Source of the DNA: Epilithonimonas tenax DSM 16811 | Lineage (GTDB): Bacteria; Bacteroidota; Bacteroidia; Flavobacteriales; Weeksellaceae | Reading direction: 5' to 3' | Length of the DNA stretch: 64,000 bases | NCBI RefSeq assembly: GCF_000428485.1 | Contig: NZ_AUAA01000024.1 | Location: forward strand, 1 to 64,000 | Shown here: one piece after another, positions 8,879-17,815 of the stretch | How positions within the stretch are numbered: the stretch's first letter is position 1 | How the letters are laid out: every line of letters starts with the position of its first letter | The notes under the pieces: model-generated | The model's input: only the letters and a program-made list of their open reading frames with translations | Database searches by the model: none | What the model was told of the DNA's origin: nothing | Program-made: the position numbers and the translations under genes

Positions 8879-10063
8879 TCACAGACTTCGCAGAATCTCT
8901 TTTCCGCTGATACTTTGGGTCAAAATAAGATAGTGGTTGCCGCCGTCTTTGAGCTTGTATTTTTTCTTGATTTCGTCAGGTTTCAAAGGATAATTTTTGG
9001 AAATGATATTGAACTGATCATTCTTTTTCAAATCTTTCCCGTCAATTTTTTCAACTTGTAAAATTCTTCCGGGAAAGTTCTCTATTTTGTTTTCCGAAGT
9101 ATAAAAATGGGTATTTGGATGCAGTTTCTTCAATCCATATTTTTCTGCTATGCGATTGAATGCGCCTGCTTTTAAAATGGAATTGTTTGGAATATAAAGG
9201 AATTTCAGAGTTTCCGAGAATTCTGATGTGGCATTTTTCTCTTCATTAATATCAAAAGAAAATTCTGGTTCGCCAGATTCCAAATTGACACAAGTAATTG
9301 TCGTGTCTTTACTCTTTTCTCTTTTTCCTTTATTCTCCATCATTAAAACCAACTCTTTCACTTCATTTCTGACTGCGATGATTTTAATTTCATTCATATG
9401 TCGAAGTTCCGAAACCAGATAACAAATATCAATCAAAGGTGAGAGTTTCACTATGATCATATCTGAAATAGAATGAAGTTTCCCCTCAATTTCCAAAAGA
9501 TTTGGCGAGAGATCTTCGAGCAGGAATTTCTTTTTGTTATGCTGATCCCGTCTTGCCGGATCCAGATAAACGACATCAAACTTCGTAAAACGGTCAGTCT
9601 GATTTTCCGGAAGATTTTCAAGAAAAGTTTCAAGGTTTTGATTGATGAATTTTGCTTTTCTATTTAAAATCCCCCAGTTGTGTTCGACGATTTTTATCAA
9701 TTCCGGATTCTGCTCTACCAAAGTGACTTCTTCAAAATTTTGAGACAGAAAATAAGCATCAACCCCAAAACCTGAAGTTAAGTCGAGGAAGGATTTTCCC
9801 ATCAGCGCTTCCGCCTTGTAATCGGCTGTAGATTGTGATGATGCCTGTTCCAGATTGAGGTTTGGCGGAAAAACAATGTGGTCTTTTAATAAAAACGGAA
9901 ATTTTCTCTGGGCTACTTTTCTGCCTTTGATCTGCTGAACAATTTCCTGAACCGTAACAGCTGGAAACGGTGATTTCCTAAGCAACAATGTATTGATATC
10001 CTTATCCAAATTTTGATTGATGAAGCGTTGAACTTCCGAAGAAAGTAAGTTTGTAAAATCCAT
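8879..10063 (-). CDS. Class I SAM-dependent methyltransferase with C-terminal THUMP-like domain
   Basis: 394 residues. The central Rossmann methyltransferase has the SAM-binding motif LDLTSGFGVDAYFLS (motif I), the acidic LVEQNPEL (motif II) and the catalytic-region motif DVVYLDPARRD. The C-terminal region (about 290-394) resembles the THUMP-like domain of uncharacterised Bacteroidota methyltransferases and contains SENKIENFPGRILQVEKIDG. The target is probably RNA, by analogy with THUMP enzymes, but this is not shown. The ATG directly abuts the stop of the DUF1801 gene with no gap, implying translational coupling. Confidence 0.82.
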   Translation of the reverse strand: MDFTNLLSSEVQRFINQNLDKDINTLLLRKSPFPAVTVQEIVQQIKGRKVAQRKFPFLLKDHIVFPPNLNLEQASSQSTADYKAEALMGKSFLDLTSGFGVDAYFLSQNFEEVTLVEQNPELIKIVEHNWGILNRKAKFINQNLETFLENLPENQTDRFTKFDVVYLDPARRDQHNKKKFLLEDLSPNLLEIEGKLHSISDMIIVKLSPLIDICYLVSELRHMNEIKIIAVRNEVKELVLMMENKGKREKSKDTTITCVNLESGEPEFSFDINEEKNATSEFSETLKFLYIPNNSILKAGAFNRIAEKYGLKKLHPNTHFYTSENKIENFPGRILQVEKIDGKDLKKNDQFNIISKNYPLKPDEIKKKYKLKDGGNHYLILTQSISGKEILRSL

Positions 10064-10480
10064 TTATCCGTAAATATTTTGAATGGTTTTGATGGAGTTT
10101 GTGATGACTTTTTTCAATATATTGATGTTCACATCTTCCAGTTTTTTGATGTAGATACAGGCTTTCGCTGTTTTAACTTTTCCCAATTGCGAAAACAGAT
10201 TTTCCTGATCATCTTGGTCCTGATAAACGTAAAGCGAAATCTGGGCAGCACGATTGGAAAGTCCAACCACCGGTGCGTCGCCTTGGTGCCCGCTTTCATA
10301 ATTGTAATGATAACTTCCAAATCCTATGATGGCTTCGCCCCACAGTTTAGGAGGAAATCCAGATGTTTCTTCAAAGATTTCCACTAATTTTTGGACATCT
10401 TCGCGGCGTTTTTTGTCAGTGACATTATTGATATAATTTTCTACCGAAAGATCGTTTTCAGTGGTTTTGTTTTTAGCCAT
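10064..10480 (-). CDS. DUF1801 (YdhG-like) domain protein
   Basis: 138 residues. The segment LVEIFEETSGFPPKLWGEAIIGFGSYHYNYE followed by LSNRAAQISLYVY is characteristic of DUF1801 proteins, a small fold with no proven activity. The C-terminal part has CIYIKKLEDVNINILKKVI, also typical. It lies immediately upstream of the methyltransferase gene and abuts it, so the two are an operon. Role unknown. Confidence 0.82.
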   Translation of the reverse strand: MAKNKTTENDLSVENYINNVTDKKRREDVQKLVEIFEETSGFPPKLWGEAIIGFGSYHYNYESGHQGDAPVVGLSNRAAQISLYVYQDQDDQENLFSQLGKVKTAKACIYIKKLEDVNINILKKVITNSIKTIQNIYG

Positions 10481-10554
10481 TTTTAGTGGAATTTGTAATT
10501 AAAAGTAGGGAAAATTTCCTAATTTGTCAAATCGTCTTTTTAATCTGAAAACCC

Positions 10555-10690
10555 GCAACCCGGCTAGAACGTAAATCCTTTTTTGCTGGTACTTGGGTTA
10601 TATTTTAACTGACATCGTCTGCAAAAAAGATTGACTTCGTCGAACCACTCCGTTAGGTTTGGGAGTGGAAGACGGATTAAGTTGCCCAAA
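10555..10690 (+). repeat. Dispersed intergenic repeat, copy A
   Basis: This copy has the left shoulder ACCCGGCTAGAACG, a T-run ending TTTTTTGC, a variable middle, GTCTGCAAAAAAGATTGAC, then a right shoulder GACGGATTAAGTTGCCCAAA. The right 75 bp are nearly identical to copy B (40789-40925), including TTCGTCG and CGTTAGGTTTGGGA. It fills most of the 244-bp gap between two co-directional genes. No open reading frame is convincing here. Confidence 0.75.
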
Positions 10691-10724
10691 CCTTTAGGAT
10701 CGACGAAGCGAAATCATATCAATT

Positions 10725-12122
10725 TTAAACCGATTTCATATTCTCGCCATCCCGGAAATTGAGCCGTCGGAAAACGAAACCGGAAAGGATGGTCAAGCAT
10801 CCTACAATTAAAAAGGTGTACCGGAAAGCGTTGTGGACCTCGTTTTTTATGAAAGTGGTGTCGCCTTCAAACAGTTTCAAAACGATCAAACCAAATGCAA
10901 TCCCAAATCCTACCGCAAACTGCTGATTGACAGAAACCAAAGAATTGCCGCTACTGTTTTGATACGGTCGCAGATCTGCAATCGAAATGGTATTCATCGA
11001 GGTAAACTGGATGGAATTGAAAAATCCCAAGATCAACAAAATCGGTACATACCAATAGATCGAGCTTTGAACATTGGGAATTGCCAGACAACATATTAAA
11101 ACACCAATCACAAAGGTGTTGATCATCAATGTTTTGCGGTAACCAAATTGGTGCAAGATCCCAATAACGGCAGATTTCCCAAACATCGAAGTCAAAGCCA
11201 TCGGTGCCACGATCCAACCCGAAGTGAGCGCAGACTGGCCGTACGCAATCTGAATCATCAATGGTACCAAAAGCGGAATAGAACTGATTCCCAATCTTGT
11301 AGCGAGATTTCCCAAAATCCCAACGCGGAACGTCCGCACCTGGAAAAGATTGAGCGGAAAGATGGGATTATTGTCTGTTTTGGCATGTTTGTAATAAAAG
11401 TAAAGCATCAAAAATCCCAAAACTAAAACCAATAAAACCGGTGTGAGGTTTTGTGCATTCCCTAGCAATTCTAAAGAAACTGAAAGTAATAAAGAAGCCA
11501 TTGCGAAGATGAGGAAACCTTTCAGGTCAAAATCGATCACGGGTGATTTGTAATTCGGCATATACTTTAAACTAAGCACGATCCCCAGAATCCCAATCGG
11601 TATATTAATCAAAAAGATCCAGTGCCAAGTCAAATAATCCACCATATAACCGCCGACCAAAGGTCCCATTACCGGACCAATCAATGCAGGAATAATGGCA
11701 AAATTCATGGCTTTCAGCAGTTCATTTTTTTTAAAAGATTTGATGAGCGCAAGTTTCCCGACAGGTGTCATCAGGCTTCCTCCAATCCCCTGAACTACTC
11801 TGGAAACAACCAATTGTGTAAGGTCTTGAGATAATGAACAGAACAGAGATCCCAAAGAAAAAACAACCAAGGAAAGAATAAAAATTTTCTTTGTTCCAAA
11901 TTGATCTGCCAAAAAACCACTCACTGGCATAAACAAAGCCAATGTCAAAACATAACTGATGATGGCGTTCTGCATATCCAACGGCGACTCCTGCAGATCT
12001 CTGGCGATGGATGGCAAGGATGTATTCAGGATCGTAGAGTCCAGCATCTGCATAAAAATGGCAGTTCCTAAAATGAAAGGAAGAAACTTCCGGACCTGAT
12101 CTGTAGACTGTATGTCGTTCAT
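10725..12122 (-). CDS. MFS transporter, DHA2 (EmrB/QacA) type drug exporter
   Basis: 465 residues with about 14 hydrophobic segments. Motif D1-like LDSTILNTSLPSIARDL lies in the first helix; GFLADQFGTKKIF (motif A) and SRVVQGIGGSLMTPVG (motif C region) follow. These are features of the 14-helix proton-driven drug exporter group (DHA2), close to HsrA/YebQ-type proteins. Substrates cannot be told from sequence. No TetR or MarR regulator is adjacent. It lies downstream of repeat A's neighbour set and is separated from aguA by a terminator, so it has its own promoter. Confidence 0.87.
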   Translation of the reverse strand: MNDIQSTDQVRKFLPFILGTAIFMQMLDSTILNTSLPSIARDLQESPLDMQNAIISYVLTLALFMPVSGFLADQFGTKKIFILSLVVFSLGSLFCSLSQDLTQLVVSRVVQGIGGSLMTPVGKLALIKSFKKNELLKAMNFAIIPALIGPVMGPLVGGYMVDYLTWHWIFLINIPIGILGIVLSLKYMPNYKSPVIDFDLKGFLIFAMASLLLSVSLELLGNAQNLTPVLLVLVLGFLMLYFYYKHAKTDNNPIFPLNLFQVRTFRVGILGNLATRLGISSIPLLVPLMIQIAYGQSALTSGWIVAPMALTSMFGKSAVIGILHQFGYRKTLMINTFVIGVLICCLAIPNVQSSIYWYVPILLILGFFNSIQFTSMNTISIADLRPYQNSSGNSLVSVNQQFAVGFGIAFGLIVLKLFEGDTTFIKNEVHNAFRYTFLIVGCLTILSGFVFRRLNFRDGENMKSV

Positions 12123-12141
12123 TATTTTAATTGAATCTATT

Positions 12142-12163
12142 AAAAAAATCCGCTGTTGCGGAT
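12142..12163 (-). terminator. Terminator of the aguB-aguA operon
   Basis: On the minus strand ATCCGC, a 4-nt loop and GCGGAT are followed by seven T. It lies 8 bp beyond the aguA stop. Confidence 0.75.
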
Positions 12164-12170
12164 CTTTATT

Positions 12171-13229
12171 TTAAACCAAAGGTTCTTGCTGGCTGAGACA
12201 ATGGAAACTTCCCAAACCCCAGATCATATCGGTAGAATCTATGCCCACGACTTTCCTTTCCGGGAAACATTTCTGGATGATATCCAAGGCAAGCTGATCT
12301 TTTTCGCAGTTATAAATCGGAACAATGACGGATTTGTTGGCGATATAGAAATTGGCGTAAGATGCTGGCAATCTTTGTCCGTCGCAATAAACAGGATCTG
12401 GCATTGGCAACTCTATGATATTGAGCGGTCTTCCGTCCAGCAATTTCATTTCTTTTAATTGGCGAAGGTTGGTCTGCAGGATCTCATAGTTGTCATCTTC
12501 TTTGTGATCTTCTATCACTGTCAGAATGGTGTCTTCATTGACAAAACGGATCGTGTCGTCCACGTGTCCATCTGTATCATCTCCCACAATACCGTCATCT
12601 ACCCAAAGCACCTGTTTTTGTCCGTAATATTTTTTCAAAAACTCTTCCACTTCTTCTTGTGAAAGATGTGGATTTCTGTTTGCATTTAGCAAGCAAGATT
12701 TCGAGGTCAACACTGTTCCTGCACCATTGAATTCTACGGAACCACCTTCCATAATGATGCCTGGATAAAGCACAGGAATTCCCTTTTCTTCTGCAATTTT
12801 GGTAGGTATCACATCATCCAGTTCAAAAGGTGGATATTTGCCACCCCAAGCATTAAAGCCCCAATCGAGAATGATTTTCTGCGGTTCTTGTCCATTTTTA
12901 TTGATTAAAAAAGCGGGACCGTGATCTCTGCACCACGCATCGTTGGTTTCGTGAAAATAGAATTCGATTTTAGAAATATCTGCGCCTTCTTTTGAGATAT
13001 GTTCCATTGCGAAAGCCTTCATTTCCTGATCTTTTACGTTGATGCAGACAAACTCACCTTTCGTCAATTCAGCAATGAATTTGGCGTAAGCAGGATAGAT
13101 CAAATCGATTCTTTCCGGCCAGGATTCTTCCTTATGAGGCCAGGAAAGCCAGGTTGCTTCATGCTCTTCCCACTCTGCGGGGAAAGTGTATCCGTTTTCT
13201 AACGGATTAAAATCTTTATCTATAATCAT
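12171..13229 (-). CDS. aguA: Agmatine deiminase
   Basis: 352 residues of the guanidino-group-modifying, peptidyl-arginine-deiminase-like fold. Signature segments are WLSWPHKEESWP near the N-terminus, NDAWCRDHGP, GGSVEFNGAGTVLTSKSCLLN, GHVDDTIRF and the C-terminal catalytic cysteine in GLGSFHCLSQQEP (Cys344). It converts agmatine to N-carbamoylputrescine and ammonia, the first step of the two-step agmatine-to-putrescine route. Its ATG overlaps the aguB stop by one base, so the two are translationally coupled. Confidence 0.95.
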   Translation of the reverse strand: MIIDKDFNPLENGYTFPAEWEEHEATWLSWPHKEESWPERIDLIYPAYAKFIAELTKGEFVCINVKDQEMKAFAMEHISKEGADISKIEFYFHETNDAWCRDHGPAFLINKNGQEPQKIILDWGFNAWGGKYPPFELDDVIPTKIAEEKGIPVLYPGIIMEGGSVEFNGAGTVLTSKSCLLNANRNPHLSQEEVEEFLKKYYGQKQVLWVDDGIVGDDTDGHVDDTIRFVNEDTILTVIEDHKEDDNYEILQTNLRQLKEMKLLDGRPLNIIELPMPDPVYCDGQRLPASYANFYIANKSVIVPIYNCEKDQLALDIIQKCFPERKVVGIDSTDMIWGLGSFHCLSQQEPLV

Positions 13230-14104
13230 TAATCCTCATCAATAAAACGTTTTGTAATCGGCGAATAAGTTTCTATCCTTCTGTCTCTCAGGAATGGCCA
13301 GTGTTTTCTCATGTAATCTGTTTGTGCCAGATCAACTTCGGTCACAATTACTTCTTCCTGATCGTGAGAAGCGAGATACAATAATTTTCCTTGAGCATTG
13401 GTCACAAAACTGCCGCCCCAAAATTTCATCGCACCATCTTGCTCATAGCCTACTCTATTCACGGAAACCACTGGAAGTCCATTCGCTACAGAGTGAGAGC
13501 GTTGAATGGTTTGCCAAGCATTATACTGATCCTGATTGGTTTCTTCGTCCTGAGTCGTGTCCCAGCCAATTGCTGTTGGATAAAACATAATATCTGCTCC
13601 CATCAAAGCGGTGATTCTTGACGCTTCTGGATACCACTGATCCCAACAGATCAACACACCCACTTTACCGAATTTTGTAGGAAAAACCTTGTAACCCAAA
13701 TCGCCTGGCGTGAAATAGAATTTCTCGTAAAAGGCAGGGTCATCTGGAATATGCATTTTACGGTATTTACCCAAGTAAGCTCCGTCTGCATCTATCACTG
13801 CAGTTGTATTGTGATAAAGCCCTTGTGCTCTCTTCTCGAATAATGAAGCAATGATAACAACACCCAACTCCTTAGCAATTGGCGACAAAGCGTCTGTAGA
13901 AGGCCCAGGAATAGGTTCTGCTAAATCAAAGTTGTCATAATCTTCTACATCGCAGAAATATAAGGAGGTGAAAAGTTCCTGTAAACAGATCATCTGTGCG
14001 CCTTTTGCTGCAGCTTCTTTTATTTTCTCAATGGCTTTGTTCAGGTTCTCCTGCTTGTCTGCCACGCAAGACATCTGAACTGTACCTATTTTAACTTTTG
14101 ACAT
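13229..14104 (-). CDS. aguB: N-carbamoylputrescine amidase
   Basis: 291 residues of the nitrilase superfamily. The catalytic triad is visible as Glu43 (CLQELF), Lys116 (KYRKMHIPDD) and Cys153 (VLICWDQWYPE). ETNQDQYNAWQTIQRSHSVANG and EETN-containing segments match plant and bacterial N-carbamoylputrescine amidases. It hydrolyses the product of AguA to putrescine, CO2 and ammonia. First gene of the aguB-aguA operon. Confidence 0.95.
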   Translation of the reverse strand: MSKVKIGTVQMSCVADKQENLNKAIEKIKEAAAKGAQMICLQELFTSLYFCDVEDYDNFDLAEPIPGPSTDALSPIAKELGVVIIASLFEKRAQGLYHNTTAVIDADGAYLGKYRKMHIPDDPAFYEKFYFTPGDLGYKVFPTKFGKVGVLICWDQWYPEASRITALMGADIMFYPTAIGWDTTQDEETNQDQYNAWQTIQRSHSVANGLPVVSVNRVGYEQDGAMKFWGGSFVTNAQGKLLYLASHDQEEVIVTEVDLAQTDYMRKHWPFLRDRRIETYSPITKRFIDED

Positions 14105-14243
14105 TTCTAAAAATTTTTACAAAAATACTAAGAATATGGGGAATCAAAAATCCAACCAAAGAATTTGAGCTTATATTTCTAAAAATTAATTGAGTGATTT
14201 ACTTTTTCTATGCTGTAGATGTGCAAAATCACATTGTAAATTT

Positions 14244-14251
14244 TACCTTTG
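14244..14251 (+). promoter_or_regulatory. Candidate -7 element (TACCTTTG) for the thioesterase gene
   Basis: It matches TAnnTTTG and lies 26 bp before the chosen start at 14277. It also argues against the longer frame that starts at 14190, because that start would lie upstream of the promoter. Confidence 0.4.
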
Positions 14252-14276
14252 CAGTCAATTAAAATGGCAGAGCGTT

Positions 14277-14693
14277 ATGATGAATTACCATACCAGAAAA
14301 TGGATAAAACCCGAAGATCTCAACCCCAATCATTCCCTTTTTGGAGGAAGACTGTTGCAATGGATCGATGAAGAGGCAGCGCTATACGCGATCATCCAGT
14401 TAGAAAACTCGAGAACGGTGACCAAATATATTTCGGAAATCAATTTTGTAAGTTCAGCTAAACAAGGCGATATTATTGAGATCGGCATCGAAGCTGTAGA
14501 ATTTGGAAGATCCTCTCTGACATTACGTTGCGAAGTCCGAAACAAAATGACGCATCAAAAGATTATCACCATTGAAAGGCTGGTTTTTGTAGCATTGGAC
14601 GAGGACGGAAATCCGAAACCGCACGGCAAAACAACGATAGAATATGTAGAAGACAGACTGAATGTGAAAAACACTTCTCCAGAAAATCTGTAA
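14277..14693 (+). CDS. Acyl-CoA thioesterase, hotdog fold (YciA-like)
   Basis: 138 residues. NPNHSLFGGRLLQWIDEEAALYA contains the Asn-His...Gly-Gly...Asp-Glu pattern of acyl-CoA hydrolases with one hotdog domain, and the later INFVSSAKQGDIIEIG and FGRSSLTLRCEV are the typical central strands. It hydrolyses acyl-CoA to free acid and CoA; the chain-length preference is not evident. Two adjacent ATGs occur (14277 and 14280). An in-frame start at 14190 would add an unrelated Cys-rich N-terminus and was rejected. Confidence 0.85.
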   Translation: MMNYHTRKWIKPEDLNPNHSLFGGRLLQWIDEEAALYAIIQLENSRTVTKYISEINFVSSAKQGDIIEIGIEAVEFGRSSLTLRCEVRNKMTHQKIITIERLVFVALDEDGNPKPHGKTTIEYVEDRLNVKNTSPENL

Positions 14694-15052
14694 TCAAGAT
14701 AAAACCAGAACGTCACGAGATCAATTTTCGGGACCTTGTCTTTATATCCATAGAGCTCAATCTGGTTTAAAGCTAGCTTAACCTATGAAAATGCCAGGTC
14801 AAGCTATCAAAATGGTAGGATCACCTGACGAAGTGGCAGATGTGCCTTGATCATTCATAAGTGCACATCCTATCGTGATTGTTCAATCAATCGAATCTCT
14901 CACTATTTCATCACTATCGTTCAGAAAATTTTCTTTAAATTCGTCACGTTTTATAAATTGATATAATGAAATCGCCATCGCGTGTCAATTGCTACACCGA
15001 TGAACTCTGAGCGATCGCATCAGACCTTTGAAAAAAATAACAGAATCTACTT
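14694..15052 (+). other. Gene-free stretch with three imperfect 21-bp units
   Basis: This 359-bp gap holds no credible gene. At 14781-14843 three consecutive 21-bp segments align without gaps, with 14 of 21 identities between the first two and 11 of 21 between the second and third; the common core is AAAATG or AAGTG followed by AGG or AGA. The remainder should hold the promoter of the peptidase gene, but I saw no clear TAnnTTTG. Confidence 0.35.
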
Positions 15053-17188
15053 ATGAAAAGAAAAATTCTTCTATCAGCCCTGTTTCTTCCGGCTGTCATG
15101 GCTTTTGGCCAACAGTACGGCGGTATGTGGATCCCGACGGAACTTAATGAAAAAGAAATGAAAAGTCTGGGAATGAAAATTTCCGCAAAAGACATCTTCG
15201 ACCCCAACAAAGCGAGTATCAAAGATGCGGTCGTGCAGTTTGACGGCGGATGTACGGCCGAAGTGATTTCCCCAAAAGGACTGCTCCTGACCAATCACCA
15301 CTGTGGGTACGACAACATACAAGCCCACTCAACGGTAGAAAATGATCTGTTGACCAATGGTTTTTGGGCAAAAGATATGACAGGTGAATTACCGAATCCT
15401 GGCGTAACAGTTGACTTCATCACGGACATCAAAGAAGTGACTTCCCAAATCCTTGCTGGCACAGAAAACCTGACTGGTACAGATCTTACCAAGAAAACCA
15501 ATGAAAATATCGAGGCTTATAAAAAAACTCAGAAAACAGAGTCTTACCAGACCATCTCGGTAAGATCTATGTATTACGGGAACAAGTTTTATGCTTACGT
15601 GATTGAGACTTTCAAAGATATCCGTCTGGTGGGTGCACCGCCTTCTGCCATCGGAAAATATGGTTCTGATACAGACAACTGGGTATGGCCAAGACATACG
15701 GGAGATTTCTCTATGTTCAGAATATACGCGGATAAGAACAACAAGCCTGCAGAATATTCCAAAGACAATATCCCGTACACACCGAAGCATTTCCTCCCAA
15801 TATCTGTAAAAGATAAGAAAGAGGATGATTTCACTTTCGTTTTTGGTTTCCCTGGAAGGACAACGGAGTATCTCCCGGCAATTGCAGTGGAAAAAATCAT
15901 GACAGAAACCGATCCAGCAATGATCGCCGTACGTGAAGTGGCTTTGAAAACACTGGACGAAAAAATGAGAACCAATGCGGCAACCAAAATCCAGTACGCC
16001 TCCAAATATGCAAGAGTCGCCAACTATTGGAAAAAATGGATCGGCGAAGTGGAAGGTCTTAAAAAATCCAATGCTGTTGAGAAAAAGAAACAGTACGAGC
16101 AGACTTTGATCTCGAAAAATCCAGCAATCAAACCTACGATCGATCTGCTAAATCAAAAGTATAATGAGCAGGCACCTTACAACCTTCACAAAGCCTACTA
16201 TTCTGAAATTGTAAGAAATTCTGAAACATTTACACTGGCCGGGATCTATACCAATTATATCCAAAGTTACGAAGCAGGAAAAATGGACGGCAAGAATCTG
16301 GCTGCTCTGAAAGCTAGGCTGACAGATCTTTACAAAGACTATGATCCAGAATTGGACGCCAAAGTAACAGCCAAAGTGCTTGCACTGTATGCCAACAAAA
16401 CACCAGCCCAGTTTTTACCAAAAGATTTTGATCAACTGGCTAATGCTAGCAAAAACCTGAGCGTTTTCGAGACTATTTCAAAAATGTCCATCATTACCGG
16501 TAGAGGCGATATGAAAGGAACAAAAGCAACTGACCTTACCAAATTCTTCGAGGATCAAAAAGTACTGGTCGAGAATCTGAAAAATGACCCTTTGGTGCAG
16601 ATGTACGGTTCTTTCAAAAATTCTTACATGACTACCACTGATGCCAAAGTCACTGCCCTGCAAACGGACATAGACGCGCTGCAAAAGAAATTTATGGCAC
16701 AACAGATGCAAACCGACAAAGACCGAAAATTCTTCCCGGATGCCAACTCTACCCTTCGTGTGGCTTACGGACAGGTGAAAGGTTCTGACCCCAGAGATGC
16801 CGTTTCTTACGGTTACCAGACACACCTTGCTGGTGTGATGGAAAAGTATGTGCCTGGAGATTATGAGTTTGATCTGCCTAAAAAACTTATCAGTCTTTAT
16901 AATTCCAAAGATTACGGCGTGTACAAAGATAAAACCGGGGACGTCCCTGTCAACTTCACAGCAACCAACCATACAACTGGCGGCAACTCCGGAAGTCCGG
17001 CTCTGGATGCATACGGAAACCTCATAGGCCTCAACTTCGACAGACAGTGGGAAGGCACGATGAGTGACATCAACTATGACCCAAAATTGTGTAGAAATAT
17101 TATGGTAGATACCAAATATATCTTGTTTGTGATCGATAAATATGCAGACTCCAAATGGCTTCTTAATGAGATGAAAATTGTGAAGTAA
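15053..17188 (+). CDS. dpp11: S46 family dipeptidyl peptidase, DPP11 type (Asp/Glu-specific)
   Basis: 711 residues with a signal peptide (about 1-19, ending AFGQ). This is the chymotrypsin-like S46 fold with a helical insert: LLLTNHHCGY carries the catalytic His, WVWPRHTGDFSMFRIYAD follows, and the nucleophile is in TTGGNSGSP (Ser646). The S1 residue 18 positions further on is Arg664 (NFDRQWEG), as in DPP11 (Ser655/Arg673 in Porphyromonas gingivalis); DPP7 has Gly there. It should release dipeptides with Asp or Glu in the second position from periplasmic oligopeptides. It has its own terminator at 17211. Confidence 0.93.
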   Translation: MKRKILLSALFLPAVMAFGQQYGGMWIPTELNEKEMKSLGMKISAKDIFDPNKASIKDAVVQFDGGCTAEVISPKGLLLTNHHCGYDNIQAHSTVENDLLTNGFWAKDMTGELPNPGVTVDFITDIKEVTSQILAGTENLTGTDLTKKTNENIEAYKKTQKTESYQTISVRSMYYGNKFYAYVIETFKDIRLVGAPPSAIGKYGSDTDNWVWPRHTGDFSMFRIYADKNNKPAEYSKDNIPYTPKHFLPISVKDKKEDDFTFVFGFPGRTTEYLPAIAVEKIMTETDPAMIAVREVALKTLDEKMRTNAATKIQYASKYARVANYWKKWIGEVEGLKKSNAVEKKKQYEQTLISKNPAIKPTIDLLNQKYNEQAPYNLHKAYYSEIVRNSETFTLAGIYTNYIQSYEAGKMDGKNLAALKARLTDLYKDYDPELDAKVTAKVLALYANKTPAQFLPKDFDQLANASKNLSVFETISKMSIITGRGDMKGTKATDLTKFFEDQKVLVENLKNDPLVQMYGSFKNSYMTTTDAKVTALQTDIDALQKKFMAQQMQTDKDRKFFPDANSTLRVAYGQVKGSDPRDAVSYGYQTHLAGVMEKYVPGDYEFDLPKKLISLYNSKDYGVYKDKTGDVPVNFTATNHTTGGNSGSPALDAYGNLIGLNFDRQWEGTMSDINYDPKLCRNIMVDTKYILFVIDKYADSKWLLNEMKIVK

Positions 17189-17210
17189 TTTTTAAATCTT
17201 TCTAAATACA

Positions 17211-17247
17211 AACTTTGTCAGAGCTCCGGCTTTGACAAAGTTTTTTT
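17211..17247 (+). terminator. Terminator of the S46 peptidase gene
   Basis: AACTTTGTCA, a loop GAGCTCCGGCTT and TGACAAAGTT form a 10-bp stem followed by a T-run. Strong intrinsic terminator. Confidence 0.85.
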
Positions 17248-17265
17248 ATTAAAACAAAAAGACAG

Positions 17266-17772
17266 ATGATCAAAGAAATCAAAAAAATTAACGATTCGGT
17301 TTTCAATCCTTTAGATTTAAAAATCTCAGATATCTTTGCTGAGACCGAATGTAAGGACTATTTTGGTTTTAATTTCATCATTAATCAAACCAAAATCAAA
17401 TTCAGAAAGTCAAAACTGACCCCTAAGAAAATGGGGCAATTTGTTAGCTTTTGGAAGAGATGTTGCGACGGCAAAACCATTCCTTTTGACCGGAATGATG
17501 ATTTTGACTACTACATTATTTCAATCGAAGAAAATGATGATTCTGGATTTTTCATCTTTCCAAAAGTGATCTTAGCAAAAGAAAACCTGATATCCGCACC
17601 ATCAAAAACAGGGAAACGAGGTTTCAGGATCTACGCAGACTGGCATTTCCCAGATCAAAAACAGGCAGTTAAAACCAAGCTTTGGCAGGCGCAATACTTC
17701 ATTAATTTTAGAGATGAGGAAACTGTCATTCGGGCAAAATTCAAAAAGATCTTCCTTCTAAAAAGACCATAA
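17266..17772 (+). CDS. mepB: MepB family protein
   Basis: 168 residues. KFRKSKLTPKKMGQFVSFWKR, PFDRNDDFDYYII, FIFPKVIL and FRIYADW are the conserved blocks of MepB proteins, named from the Staphylococcus aureus mepRAB locus. The biochemical role is unknown; no mepA-type MATE exporter or mepR regulator is next to it here, so it is an orphan of that set. It lies between the peptidase terminator and the helicase gene. Confidence 0.85.
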   Translation: MIKEIKKINDSVFNPLDLKISDIFAETECKDYFGFNFIINQTKIKFRKSKLTPKKMGQFVSFWKRCCDGKTIPFDRNDDFDYYIISIEENDDSGFFIFPKVILAKENLISAPSKTGKRGFRIYADWHFPDQKQAVKTKLWQAQYFINFRDEETVIRAKFKKIFLLKRP

Positions 17773-17790
17773 AAAACGAGATCAATACCT

Positions 17791-17798
17791 TATCTTTG
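17791..17798 (+). promoter_or_regulatory. Candidate -7 element (TATCTTTG) for the helicase gene
   Basis: It matches TAnnTTTG and lies 18 bp before the ATG at 17816. No clear -33 element. Confidence 0.4.
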
Positions 17799-17815
17799 CA
17801 CCAAATAAGTATTAT

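Noticed and set aside
14190-14276. Cys-rich N-terminal extension of the thioesterase
   Set aside because: It lies upstream of the TACCTTTG element and has no hotdog-family likeness.
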